Source of the DNA: an uncultured Clostridia bacterium
GTDB taxonomy: Bacteria; Bacillota; Clostridia; Oscillospirales; Acutalibacteraceae
DNA: 64,000 nucleotides
Reading direction: 5' to 3'
Assembly: GCA_946407065.1 (NCBI GenBank)
Contig: CAMJMQ010000003.1
Location: 62,001 to 126,000, forward strand
The position numbers and the translations under genes were made by a program. This document shows positions 8,091 to 17,167 of this stretch, piece after piece (positions within the stretch are counted from its first letter, which is position 1; each line of letters begins with the position of its first letter). The notes below the pieces were generated by a model. It was not told the origin of the DNA and did no database searches. It was given only the letters and a program-made list of their open reading frames with translations.

Positions 8091-9109
8091 TCAATACAGT
8101 ATACCGCCTGTGCGCGCCGCGCAGGTTTGAAATCGCGTTCAGCGACCTTGACGTGACACAGGGCGTGATCGTGCGCCCGACCCACCTGTCCATCTGTAAC
8201 GCCGACCAGCGATACTATCAGGGCACGCGCGACATCAAGGTGCTCAAAGAAAAGCTCCCGATGGCGCTGATCCACGAGGGCATCGGACAGGTCGTCTATG
8301 ACAGCACAAACAGCTTTCAGCCGGGCGACCGCGTCGTCATGGTGCCCAACATCCCCTGTGAAGAGGATGACTATATCGCCGAAAACTACCTTCGATCCAG
8401 CAAGTTCTGCGGCAGTTCCTCGGACGGCTTCATGCAGGAATTCTATCAGCTCAGCCCCGACCGTCTGGTCAAGCTCCCCGAGAGCGTTGATTTGGACGTT
8501 GCCGCGTTCACCGAGCTGGTAAGTGTGAGCGTGCACGCGATCACACGCTTTCAGTCGATCGCGCATAACCGCCGCGAGATCATCGGCGTATGGGGCGACG
8601 GCAACCTCGCCTATATCACCTCGCTTCTGCTCAAAAAGATGCTCCCCTACAGCGAGATCCATGTGTTCGGTATCAACCGCGAGAAGCTCTCTGACTTCTC
8701 CTTTGCCGACGGGACGCATCTAACCACCGAGTTTCCCGAGGGTTTGGCGCTTGACCACGCCTTTGAGTGTGTCGGCGGCAACGGTTCCCCCATCGCGATC
8801 GAGCAAATCATCGGCGTCATCCGCCCCGAGGGAACGATCTCGATCCTCGGCGTGAGCGAATACCCTGTGCCGATCAACACGCGCATGATCCTCGAAAAGG
8901 GTCTGCGGCTCTTCGGCACCAGCCGCTCCGGCAGGGTCGATTTTCAGCGCACGGTCGAGCTGTACCGCGAATACCCCGAGATCCCGATCTACCTGAGCCG
9001 CTTGGTCGGCAATATTGTGGAGATCAACCGATACGCCGATATCAAAGAGGCGTTCGAGGTTGACATTAAAAAAGCGTTCGGCAAAACGATCATGCATTGG
9101 AATATATAA
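8087..9109 (+). CDS. tarJ: TarJ-type ribulose-5-phosphate reductase (zinc alcohol dehydrogenase family)
   Basis: 340 residues of the medium-chain dehydrogenase family, starting inside the tarI stop (ATGA overlap). Visible features: LSICNADQRYYQG with the zinc Cys near residue 38, HEGIGQVV with the His-Glu pair, the structural turn PGDRVVMVPN, the glycine turn VWGDGNLAY of the NADPH fold, and a conserved FECVGG. TarJ reduces ribulose-5-phosphate to ribitol-5-phosphate for TarI to activate. The cofactor loop is GDGNLA rather than GxGxxG, as is seen in TarJ-like proteins. A T-run terminator follows 5 nt after the stop. Confidence 0.86.
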   Translation: MINTVYRLCAPRRFEIAFSDLDVTQGVIVRPTHLSICNADQRYYQGTRDIKVLKEKLPMALIHEGIGQVVYDSTNSFQPGDRVVMVPNIPCEEDDYIAENYLRSSKFCGSSSDGFMQEFYQLSPDRLVKLPESVDLDVAAFTELVSVSVHAITRFQSIAHNRREIIGVWGDGNLAYITSLLLKKMLPYSEIHVFGINREKLSDFSFADGTHLTTEFPEGLALDHAFECVGGNGSPIAIEQIIGVIRPEGTISILGVSEYPVPINTRMILEKGLRLFGTSRSGRVDFQRTVELYREYPEIPIYLSRLVGNIVEINRYADIKEAFEVDIKKAFGKTIMHWNI

Positions 9110-9114
9110 AGATA

Positions 9115-9144
9115 GGGAGGGATTTGTGTCCCTCCCTTTTCTTT
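9115..9144 (+). terminator. Terminator of the tarJ transcription unit
   Basis: Hairpin GGGAGGGA-tttgtg-TCCCTCCC (9115-9136) followed by TTTTCTTT. Confidence 0.9.
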
Positions 9145-9168
9145 AACAGATCAGTTTTACAGCATACT

Positions 9169-9250
9169 GTAGGGTACGGGGAAACCATCTACCTCACATA
9201 ATAACGACTTCTCATCAAACCATTCGGGAGGAGCAAGCCCCTCCCCTACA
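9169..9250 (+). repeat. Degenerate GTAGGG.../...CCCTAC inverted repeat
   Basis: Begins GTAGGGTACGGGG and ends GGAGGAGCAAGCCCCTCCCCTAC; the right arm clearly belongs to the family at 7223, the left arm has decayed. Confidence 0.6.
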
Positions 9251-9257
9251 ACAACAA

Positions 9258-9292
9258 AAGCTCACTATGAACACATTGTTCACAGTGAGCTT
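9258..9292 (-). terminator. Terminator of groESL
   Basis: AAGCTCACT...AGTGAGCTT hairpin lying 20 nt after the groL stop; on the minus strand it is followed by TTTTGTTG, and on the plus strand by cttt, so it may also stop read-through from tarJ. Confidence 0.8.
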
Positions 9293-9311
9293 CTTTCTTA
9301 TTTATCGATTA

Positions 9312-10943
<1,632 letters not shown>

Positions 10944-10958
10944 TCATTTACCTCCCAA

Positions 10959-11243
10959 TTATTCTACAATAGCGAGAATGTCGCTCTGGCGAACGATGGT
11001 GTAATCCTCGCCGTCGACCTTGACGTCGGTGCCCGCATACTTGGACGCGATCACCTTGTCGCCTACCTTGACGGTCATCTTGACCTCGTTGCCGTCGACA
11101 ACACCGCCGGGGCCTACCGCGACAACATTCGCGTACTGGGGCTTTTCCTGAGCGGCAGTAGACAGGACGATACCGGAAGCAGTGGTCTCCTCCGCCTCGT
11201 CGAGCTTGAGAACTACCTTATCGAGTAAGGGTTTGATGGTCAT
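10959..11243 (-). CDS. groS: 10-kDa co-chaperonin GroES
   Basis: 94 residues from the ATG at 11243 (MTIKPLLDKVVLKLDEAEE), which has AGGAGGAAT upstream; a longer reading adds 30 unrelated residues. The mobile loop (EETTASGIVLSTAAQEKPQ) and the roof motif (VGPGG) are present. First gene of groESL. Confidence 0.99.
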   Translation of the reverse strand: MTIKPLLDKVVLKLDEAEETTASGIVLSTAAQEKPQYANVVAVGPGGVVDGNEVKMTVKVGDKVIASKYAGTDVKVDGEDYTIVRQSDILAIVE

Positions 11244-11298
11244 ATCTATTCCTCCTTCAATGAATACAAAAATAACTGAAAGAAATCCGGAACCGATC

Positions 11299-11395
11299 AA
11301 GGCTCCCTTTCCTAAGGGAGCTGTCGCGGACAATTGTCACGCGACTGAGAGTTCTCCCAAAAAAGGTACCGCCTTTCGGCATAGCTCTCCATAGC
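11299..11395 (+). repeat. AAGGCTCCCTTTCC-type hairpin repeat
   Basis: AAGGCTCCCTTTCCTAAGGGAGCTGTCGCGGAC...GTCACGCGACTGAG: two nested small palindromes (GGCTCCC/GGGAGC and GTCGCG/CGCGAC). It sits in the groES leader between the CIRCE/promoter and the Shine-Dalgarno. Similar sequences occur at 31620, 41038, 43787 and 45504. Confidence 0.7.
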
Positions 11396-11418
11396 AATCC
11401 GGCTACTTTTCAGTTGAT

Positions 11419-11445
11419 TTAGCACTCTTTATCCCCGAGTGCTAA
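11419..11445 (-). promoter_or_regulatory. CIRCE operator (HrcA site) of groESL
   Basis: Perfect TTAGCACTC-N9-GAGTGCTAA. It overlaps the expected transcription start, just downstream of the -10 box. HrcA is the known repressor at this operator; hrcA itself is not in the window. Confidence 0.98.
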
Positions 11446-11449
11446 ATCT

Positions 11450-11478
11450 ATTGTAACCCATTAATTGGAAAAAATCAA
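11450..11478 (-). promoter_or_regulatory. Sigma-A promoter of groESL
   Basis: Minus strand TTGATT (11473-11478), 17 nt, TACAAT (11450-11455), directly upstream of CIRCE. Confidence 0.8.
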
Positions 11479-11521
11479 GGGGATTTTTGCGATTTCATAA
11501 AAAGTTAATATTTCTGTTCAT

Positions 11522-11550
11522 AAAAACACCGCTCATTCGCTGAGCGGTGT
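11522..11550 (-). terminator. Terminator of the orphan substrate-binding protein gene
   Basis: ACACCGCTCA-ttcgc-TGAGCGGTGT (10-bp stem) with a TTTTTA run on the minus strand, 8 nt beyond the stop at 11559. Confidence 0.88.
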
Positions 11551-11558
11551 TATCTTCA

Positions 11559-12707
11559 TCATTCTTCTGCTTTTGATTCGGCAGATTCCTCATCCGCTTT
11601 TGTCGCGGCGGGAGCCGGTTTTGTCTCAGCGGGCGGCTCAGTGGGCTTTGTCCACATCTCGACCTCACCCAGTGCGGTCGCGGGGATCTCCAAGCCGAGC
11701 TTATCTCTGACTTCGGCATTCACCATATTGGTGCAGTCGTGCTTATAGGCGACAGACAGGGTGGATACCTTGGCATGCTCAAACAGGATGTCGTGTACCA
11801 TATCGGCGGCTTTTCTGCCGATGGACGCATAGCTGATCACGCTGGTCGCCAGCGCACCCTGCGCGAGGATCGTTTCATCGCCGCAGAAAACAGGGATCTT
11901 GTTCTCGTGGGAGAAGGTGATGATCGTATCGATGTTCGCGTAAAGGAATTTATCGACCGGGATATAGATGGTCTCGGTTTTGGCTTCTTTGATCTTATCC
12001 AAGGCGCTCTCAAGCGAATCCTTGTCATCGATCGTGTACTGCGTGCAGGTCAAGCCGATATTCTCCGCCTCACGCGCGGCGACGATGCCCTGCTCGACCG
12101 CGTCGGGATCGGTACCGTTGTACAGCGAGGCAACTGTCTTTGCCTTCGGCATCAGCGTTTTGATCAGGTCGATCTGCTCAAAGCAGGGTGGGTAGCTCGA
12201 CACACCGGTGACGTTACCGCCGGGCACCTCGTTACTGTCGACCAAACCAATCACGTCGGGGCTGTTGACCGCCGCAAATACGACGGGCTTATCCTTGGTC
12301 AGCTCAGCCGCGGTCTCGGAGGCAAAGCGTCCGATGGTGTACAGCAGGTCACAGCCGCCGTCGAGCAGCTCCTTGATCTTGGTGCGGCAAAGCTCCTCGT
12401 TATCCTCCACAACATAGGTGACCTCGATATTGCCCAGCAGGTTGCGCTCATCCAGCCGGAGCATAAAGCCGCTGTAGCAATCCTTGCTGGCGCTGCCCAG
12501 ACCCGTCTGGACGATGCCGACCTTGTAATGCTCGCTGTAGATCGTTTCGGCGACCTGAGCGCCGGACACAGCAGAGTCATTGGTGGAAAGGTTATTATCA
12601 TTCTCATTCTTGCTCTTAACAGCCGATCTGACAGCGAGGAACGCAACACCCGCGATCACAATGACCAATAAGATACTCAACAGAACAATAGGAATCCGTT
12701 TCTTCAT
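11559..12707 (-). CDS. ABC transporter substrate-binding protein (ABC_sub_bind/TrpX-like family)
   Basis: 382 residues. An N-terminal signal or anchor helix (residues ~5-27, no lipobox Cys) precedes an Asn/Ser linker and a two-lobed binding fold: VGIVQTGLGSASKDCYSGF, DLLYTIGRFASETAAELTKDKPVVFAAVNSPDVIGLV and ASLYNGTDPDAVEQGIVAAREAE match the family of ABC_sub_bind proteins that includes tryptophan-specific TrpX. The C-terminal ~40 residues are a Pro/Thr/Glu/Ala-rich tail. It stands alone between terminator and groESL, without a permease or ATPase gene, so its transporter must be elsewhere or it acts as a sensor. Ligand unknown. Confidence 0.8.
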   Translation of the reverse strand: MKKRIPIVLLSILLVIVIAGVAFLAVRSAVKSKNENDNNLSTNDSAVSGAQVAETIYSEHYKVGIVQTGLGSASKDCYSGFMLRLDERNLLGNIEVTYVVEDNEELCRTKIKELLDGGCDLLYTIGRFASETAAELTKDKPVVFAAVNSPDVIGLVDSNEVPGGNVTGVSSYPPCFEQIDLIKTLMPKAKTVASLYNGTDPDAVEQGIVAAREAENIGLTCTQYTIDDKDSLESALDKIKEAKTETIYIPVDKFLYANIDTIITFSHENKIPVFCGDETILAQGALATSVISYASIGRKAADMVHDILFEHAKVSTLSVAYKHDCTNMVNAEVRDKLGLEIPATALGEVEMWTKPTEPPAETKPAPAATKADEESAESKAEE

Positions 12708-12884
12708 GGTAGCCTCCTGATACGATCTTCAAGCAATAAGGCACAAACGATGCCCCCCTCTTGCTTAAAAAAGATTGTATGACGGATGATGATCCGCCGA
12801 AGTGAAACTGCTTTCTATTATCTATTAATTATACCGTATTCTCATCTAAAAGTCAAATTCGCTCATTATAATTCTAATTCAGAA

Positions 12885-13994
12885 TTATTTGAAGTATTGA
12901 TAAACCTGACACTTCAAAGTGCTGTTATAGAGCTTGCGGCGCTTGTCGGCAACTCTGCCGAAAACGCGCTCAAAGCTATCGTCGGGAGAAATGATCGTGT
13001 AGGAATGGAACGGCTTTTTTGTGAACTTGTCCCCCATGACACGGTACAGCTCACGTGCCTGTTCGATATCGAGCAACCGCTCTCCGTAAGGCGGGTTGGT
13101 GATCACGCTCACACGCTCAAAGCTGTCGCTGTAATCGTGAAAATCACGCTTCTCAAATCGGATCCTGTCACCGACCCTCGCGAGCGCTGCGTTATGACGC
13201 GCGAGCTCCAAGGAGGCGTCATCGATATCGTAGCCGTAACCCATAAATGCCGCGTCATCTCGCTCTTCCTCGCGAGCTCGCTGACGTTCTCTTTCGATGA
13301 TGCCGGGGTCGATCTGCGACCATCCTTCAAAGGCGAAGGTACGGTCGATGCCCGGCATGATATTCAACGCTTTGCGGGCGGCTTCGATGACGATCGTGCC
13401 GCTGCCACAGAACGGATCGGCCACGGTGTGATCCTTCCGCACACGAGAGAGCTCAACCATCGCGGCGGCGAGGGTCTCTTTCATCGGCGCCTCATTTGAC
13501 AGCGCGCGGTAGCCGCGTTTGTTCAGCGCCGCGCCGGTGGTATCCAGATAGATGCTGACGCGATTCTTGAAGATGCGGAACTGGATCTGATGCACGCCGC
13601 CGTCCTCCTCGAACCACGAGGTGTGGTAGCGCTCCCTGAGTTTTTCGACGACTGCCTTTTTGATGATCTTCTGGCAGGCGGGGATGGAATTGAGCGCCGA
13701 ATCAAGACTGCTTCCCTTGACGGGAAACGCATCATGCTCGCCGATATACGCGCTCCAATCCGCCGCTTTGACGCCCTCGAACAGCGCGTCAAAATCCCGC
13801 GCGTCAAACTGAGCCATCAGGATGAACACCCTTGCGCACAGACTCGAACAGAGATTGGCGCGCACCAGAGTGCTCTCGTCACCCGAGAACAATATTTTTC
13901 CGTTTTCGGCACGGACATCGGATATCCCTTTGAATTTCAGATCGTTGGCGGCAAGCCCTTCCAGCCCAAGCAGGCAGGGTGCGACAAATTGCAT
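12885..13994 (-). CDS. THUMP-domain class I RNA methyltransferase (RlmL/YpsC family)
   Basis: 369 residues. The N-terminus (MQFVAPCLLGLEGLAANDLKF...) is a ferredoxin-like plus THUMP region; the C-terminal half is a Rossmann methyltransferase with VADPFCGSGTIVIEAA (SAM-binding motif I) and the catalytic NPPYGERL, the N-P-P-Y motif of N2-guanine/N6-adenine methylases. The family methylates 23S rRNA G2445 (RlmL). Length equals Firmicutes YpsC and lacks the second methyltransferase domain of E. coli RlmL. The Shine-Dalgarno (AAGGTG) is weak. The 159-bp repeat element starts 36 nt upstream of the ATG. Confidence 0.9.
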   Translation of the reverse strand: MQFVAPCLLGLEGLAANDLKFKGISDVRAENGKILFSGDESTLVRANLCSSLCARVFILMAQFDARDFDALFEGVKAADWSAYIGEHDAFPVKGSSLDSALNSIPACQKIIKKAVVEKLRERYHTSWFEEDGGVHQIQFRIFKNRVSIYLDTTGAALNKRGYRALSNEAPMKETLAAAMVELSRVRKDHTVADPFCGSGTIVIEAARKALNIMPGIDRTFAFEGWSQIDPGIIERERQRAREEERDDAAFMGYGYDIDDASLELARHNAALARVGDRIRFEKRDFHDYSDSFERVSVITNPPYGERLLDIEQARELYRVMGDKFTKKPFHSYTIISPDDSFERVFGRVADKRRKLYNSTLKCQVYQYFK

Positions 13995-14030
13995 AGGATC
14001 AACACCTTGTTTCCGGTTGGTATTGTTTTT

Positions 14031-14189
14031 ATACTAAGTATCTATTAAACGCTTTAACAAATTTGTTAGCGAGAAATTTCGCAGAGCAAGGCGGAGGACG
14101 CAGGCATACTGGCGTATGTCAAGGACGACAACACCGCTATGCGGAATTTAACGCAATAAATGTTAAAGTGTTTTATTGATACTTAGTAT
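14031..14189 (-). repeat. 159-bp inverted-repeat element, copy 2
   Basis: Outer arms ATACTAAGTATC..ATTAAACGCTTTAACA (from 14031) and the reverse complement ending at 14189 pair almost throughout; inner arms GCGAGAAATTTCGCA and GCGGAATTTAACGC pair too. The centre is ACATAC-GCCA-GTATG, a different stem from copy 1 (GATAGGC-GCCAA-GCCTATC) with the same GCCA loop. On the minus strand it reads ...GTTGTCGTCCTTGA-stem-..GCGTCCTCCGCCTTG..., the same sense relative to its downstream gene as copy 1. Confidence 0.78.
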
Positions 14190-14212
14190 TACAACCATTA
14201 TTCATAACGAAA

Positions 14213-14236
14213 GCGGACAGCAGAAACGCTGTCCGC
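14213..14236 (-). terminator. Hairpin downstream of hpf, probable terminator
   Basis: GCGGACAGC-agaaac-GCTGTCCGC, 9-bp stem; the minus-strand side continues with tttcgtta, a weak T-run. It is 105 nt past the hpf stop. A second hairpin (GGGAAGAA/TTCTTCCC, about 14248-14274) lies in between. Confidence 0.55.
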
Positions 14237-14340
14237 TCGCTCAAGGGAAGAACAAACGGTGCTTCTTCCCTGTCAATCAATCATTCGAGAATGCCTCTGC
14301 TATGAAAACAGATTTCACAGCTTTGCATGACACTTTCGGT

Positions 14341-14877
14341 TTATTCGCCGGCGGTGGGAACCAACAGGCCGTATTTACCGTCGTCACGCAGATAGACGAC
14401 GTTGACCTCGTTTGTCTCCGCGTTGGTGAACATATAGAATCTGTGACCGACCATGTTCATCTGCAGGATCGCCTCGTCCACCGAGATCGGCTTGACGGGG
14501 ATCTCCTTGGTGCGGGCGATGGTGTACTCCTCCTCTTCGACCTCGGGCTCTTCCGCAGGAGCGACCAGCTCCTCGAGCGAACCCTGTCTGAGGCGTTTCT
14601 CCAGCTTCGACTTATTCTTTCTCAGCTGACGGCCGAGTACGTCGATACACTTATCTACAGCGTCATTCATCTCAGGCATTGTCTTCTCAGCTCTGTAAAC
14701 CATCGACTTGTCACGGATCGTGATCTCAACGGTCTGAGAGTTCTTGTCGACGGTGACGACCACAAACGCCTGAGCCTCATCGGAGAAGATCTTGTCGAAT
14801 TTTGAAAGCTTCTTCTCGACTCTCTGTTTGAAGTTGTCCCTAAGATTACACTTGCGTTCGGTGTAGGTAATCTTCAT
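14341..14877 (-). CDS. hpf: Ribosome hibernation promoting factor, long form
   Basis: 178 residues from the ATG at 14877 (GGGAGG upstream); an upstream in-frame reading is discarded because its extra 25 residues are unlike the family. Residues 1-95 are the sigma-54 modulation/RaiA fold (MKITYTERKCNLRDNFKQRVEKKLSKFDKIF). The C-terminal domain (~115-178, IPVKPISVDEAILQMNMVGHRFYMFTNAETNEVNVVYLRDDGKYGLL) is the dimerisation module that joins two 70S ribosomes into 100S particles. An acidic linker separates them. It acts in the cytoplasm to protect idle ribosomes, relevant for a spore former. Confidence 0.97.
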   Translation of the reverse strand: MKITYTERKCNLRDNFKQRVEKKLSKFDKIFSDEAQAFVVVTVDKNSQTVEITIRDKSMVYRAEKTMPEMNDAVDKCIDVLGRQLRKNKSKLEKRLRQGSLEELVAPAEEPEVEEEEYTIARTKEIPVKPISVDEAILQMNMVGHRFYMFTNAETNEVNVVYLRDDGKYGLLVPTAGE

Positions 14878-14899
14878 AATAATGCCTCCCAGCAATAAT

Positions 14900-15388
14900 T
14901 TATTTACGACCGCCGCCGTTCCCGCGTCGGGAATAGCCGCGGCTCTCGCCACGTTTGAGGTCGGACATCTTATCCTCGGAGGTGCGCTTGAACTTGCTCA
15001 TCATATCCTCAAAGGATCCGCCCGACGAAGAGTTCTGCCACTCAAAGTCGCCCGGAGAGGTGACCGGAGGCGCCGGCTCATATTTCTTTCTCGGTTTTTG
15101 GGGTTCACGCGTACGCGGCTTACGGTTCGCCGCGGACTTTTTGTTCGCGTCAGCTTTTTCCAGCTGTTTCATCGACAGCGCTACCTTGCCGTCATCGGCG
15201 ATAGAGATCACCTTGACCGTCACAGCCTGTCCGATCTTGAGGACGGATTTGATGTCCTCGATATAGGAGCGGGATATCTCAGAGATATGGATCATCCCGC
15301 GGGAACCATCCTCGGTCTCGACAAACGCGCCGAAGTTGGTGATGCCTGTTACTTTACCGTTTACGATTTCGCCTACACTCAATGCCAT
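14900..15388 (-). CDS. S1 RNA-binding domain protein (YabR-like)
   Basis: 162 residues. Residues 1-75 are one S1 OB-fold (GEIVNGKVTGITNFGAFVETEDGSRGMIHISEIS); the rest is a basic low-complexity tail with RKPRTREPQKPRKK and an Arg/Gly-rich end (GESRGYSRRGNGGGRK), likely unstructured RNA-binding sequence. In Bacillus the same gene (yabR) directly follows divIC, as here, which supports orthology. Function is general RNA/ribosome association; no precise target known. Confidence 0.88.
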   Translation of the reverse strand: MALSVGEIVNGKVTGITNFGAFVETEDGSRGMIHISEISRSYIEDIKSVLKIGQAVTVKVISIADDGKVALSMKQLEKADANKKSAANRKPRTREPQKPRKKYEPAPPVTSPGDFEWQNSSSGGSFEDMMSKFKRTSEDKMSDLKRGESRGYSRRGNGGGRK

Positions 15389-15456
15389 TCAGATATTTTC
15401 CCCTTAAATCTTTACTGTTGCCAAAGCCCCTCCGCTCCGGCTGGTGTGTGAAATGC

Positions 15457-15837
15457 TCAGTCACCGGCTACGTTGACAAATACCCGCTCACCCTCTTTGA
15501 TATAGTCCAGATCATCGCGGGCGATCTGCTCCGCCAAGGCGGAAAAGTCGGAATCGGTGCCGGTGGAATTATACAGTTTTTGGATATCCTCGTTTTTGAT
15601 CTCCTGTACCGTGATCTGCTCCTTGAGTTCATCCAGCTCCGCCTTGCGTTCACGGATCTGGGATCGGATGCCGATGATCGATACCATGGAGTAAATCAAA
15701 AACGCTACCGCAACCAAAGAGATCACGACGATCACAGGGCGGGACAGAATCCTTCTACCCTCGCTCTGCGGCTCTTCTTCGCTGTCGCGTTTTCGCTTTG
15801 ACGCGGTATGCGGTTTTTTTGTTTCTTTTTTGCTCAT
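15457..15837 (-). CDS. divIC: Septum formation initiator DivIC/FtsB family
   Basis: 126 residues starting at the ATG at 15837 (AAGGAT upstream). A basic cytoplasmic N-terminus (MSKKETKKPHTASKRKRD), one transmembrane helix (about residues 35-57), then an extracytoplasmic coiled coil (RSQIRERKAELDELKEQITVQEIKNEDIQKL) and the DYIKEGERVFV end motif of FtsB/DivIC. It joins the FtsL-DivIB complex at the septum. The gene starts 83 nt before the end of yabQ in another frame, an unusually long overlap. Confidence 0.92.
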   Translation of the reverse strand: MSKKETKKPHTASKRKRDSEEEPQSEGRRILSRPVIVVISLVAVAFLIYSMVSIIGIRSQIRERKAELDELKEQITVQEIKNEDIQKLYNSTGTDSDFSALAEQIARDDLDYIKEGERVFVNVAGD

Positions 15838-16342
15838 GATATTTATCCTTATAAATGCGCCGTTGTTGTCGTTTGACCTTCTCGGCACGATGCTTTTGTT
15901 GCTTCTTTGCTGCAAAACTATGCAACTTATCTATTACTACACCTACATTATACAACACAAAGGCTATCGACTTCAATAGGTAATTGAAAAAAATTTGTAA
16001 AATTTTTCGTATTTTTTGTACAAAACTTCTTATCTTCCTTGCGAGAAATGCGTACACCTTACCCATAATGCTGCCCATAGTGATCCGATACGTCAGGAAT
16101 CCGACCGCCTCGCCGAACAGGATGAACGCCCGCACATCCCCCTTGTTGAACGGCAAAGAGAACAGCGAGGTGATCACCCCGCACACCGTGAAGAACACGA
16201 TGTCGGAAATCAGCACATGGATTTTTCCCGCGCGCAGCACCATACGCGCGGCACGGATCACATCATACAGCATGCCGAGCGCCACACCCAGCACCAGCGA
16301 CCAGAGAAAGTAGGCGGTCTGGGCGGAAAGTGAGATGCCCAT
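15755..16342 (-). CDS. yabQ: Spore cortex biosynthesis membrane protein YabQ
   Basis: 195 residues. The first ~105 residues contain three to four hydrophobic helices and match YabQ (QTAYFLWSLVLGVALGMLYDVIRAARM). The C-terminal ~60 residues are extremely basic (KHRAEKVKRQQRRIYKDKYHEQKRNKK), partly encoded by DNA that also encodes the N-terminus of DivIC. YabQ localises to the outer forespore membrane and is needed for the cortex. The ATG overlaps the yabP stop by one base (TGATG). Confidence 0.93.
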   Translation of the reverse strand: MGISLSAQTAYFLWSLVLGVALGMLYDVIRAARMVLRAGKIHVLISDIVFFTVCGVITSLFSLPFNKGDVRAFILFGEAVGFLTYRITMGSIMGKVYAFLARKIRSFVQKIRKILQIFFNYLLKSIAFVLYNVGVVIDKLHSFAAKKQQKHRAEKVKRQQRRIYKDKYHEQKRNKKTAYRVKAKTRQRRRAAERG

Positions 16343-16611
16343 CAGCGGAACAGCCGCGAGCGCAGTGACCCTGACGACGCGCCCAGATATTGCAGCGAAG
16401 AGATCATCCCGTCGATCACCACGTCGCCGCTCTCCAGACTCAGCTTGCTGATATGCAGACCCGCACCCTTGACGACCAAGGTCGCGTCGCTTAATTTGAC
16501 ATTGATGGTCTGTTCATCGAAGCCGGACACGTCCTCTACCCCGCTGAGCGTGAGCAGCTTGCGGTTATCCAGCGTCAGGATATGCGGCTTTTTCATCCTA
16601 TTTTCAGGCAT
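16342..16611 (-). CDS. yabP: Sporulation protein YabP
   Basis: 89 residues, normal length. Core HILTLDNRKLLTLSGVEDVSGFDEQTINVKLSDATLVVKGAGLHISKLSLESGDVVIDGMISSLQY is characteristic of the YabP/YqfC family, a beta-rich small spore protein. It is the first gene of yabP-yabQ-divIC and is preceded by a sigma-E-type promoter lying in the short gap after the GNAT gene. GGGGG acts as the Shine-Dalgarno. Confidence 0.95.
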   Translation of the reverse strand: MPENRMKKPHILTLDNRKLLTLSGVEDVSGFDEQTINVKLSDATLVVKGAGLHISKLSLESGDVVIDGMISSLQYLGASSGSLRSRLFR

Positions 16612-16641
16612 AACAAATCCCCCATATTATCTTATCTGTAG

Positions 16642-16670
16642 ATAATATGAGGGTTTTTCTTCAAATATGC
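16642..16670 (-). promoter_or_regulatory. Sigma-E-type promoter of yabPQ
   Basis: Minus strand GCATATT (16664-16670), 14-nt spacer, CATATTAT (16642-16649), close to the Bacillus sigma-E pattern KMATATT-N14-CATACAHT. The -10 half is part of a 9-bp palindrome (CATATTATC/GATAATATG). The same -35 and spacing occur before spoIIID. Confidence 0.72.
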
Positions 16671-16681
16671 GTTTGTGATGT

Positions 16682-17134
16682 TCAGCGGTGGATATACATC
16701 CGCGTCATGTCCGGCTCGCCGTCACCCTGCACCATGCAGAGATACTCCCAGCCGTAGCGCTCATAAAAGCCGGTGTGATCCGTCACCAGATACAGCGGAC
16801 TGATCCCCTTTGCCTTCATTTCGTCAACGACCATATTCAGCAAATGACCGGCGATACCCTGTCCGCGGTATGCCTCTTCCGTATATACGGCGCACACGTT
16901 GGGCGACAGATCCTTTCGGTCGTGAAAATCGTTCTCGATCACACCCAAGCCCGCGATGATCTTTTCACCATCCAGACACAGGTACCAGCCGTTTTCCGTC
17001 TGTTCACCGAGATATTCTTCCATACATTCGAGGTACGCTTCTTTCGGAACGCCCCATTTTTCGTGAAACCACTGCGCGGCGGCGTCCTTTAACGCAGGAT
17101 CCTCTCGCAGTGTGAGACAGCGATATGATTCCAT
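16682..17134 (-). CDS. GNAT family N-acetyltransferase
   Basis: 150 residues. The acetyl-CoA pyrophosphate loop is seen as AYRGQGIAGHLL, followed by the C-terminal GFYERYGWEYL motif common in GNATs. The acceptor is unknown. It is inserted between rqcP (yabO) and yabP, two genes that are adjacent in Bacillus, with 33 nt to rqcP and 70 nt to yabP, so it probably shares the vegetative rqcP transcript. Confidence 0.88.
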   Translation of the reverse strand: MESYRCLTLREDPALKDAAAQWFHEKWGVPKEAYLECMEEYLGEQTENGWYLCLDGEKIIAGLGVIENDFHDRKDLSPNVCAVYTEEAYRGQGIAGHLLNMVVDEMKAKGISPLYLVTDHTGFYERYGWEYLCMVQGDGEPDMTRMYIHR

Positions 17135-17167
17135 ATTGTATTCGACCTTTCTTTGTTTTGATTCAGC

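Noticed and set aside
16624..16660. Palindrome CATATTATC/GATAATATG with a following T-run on the plus strand, as a terminator
   Set aside because: No plus-strand gene ends there; on the minus strand the T-run is upstream, and the sequence fits a sigma-E -10 region of yabP.
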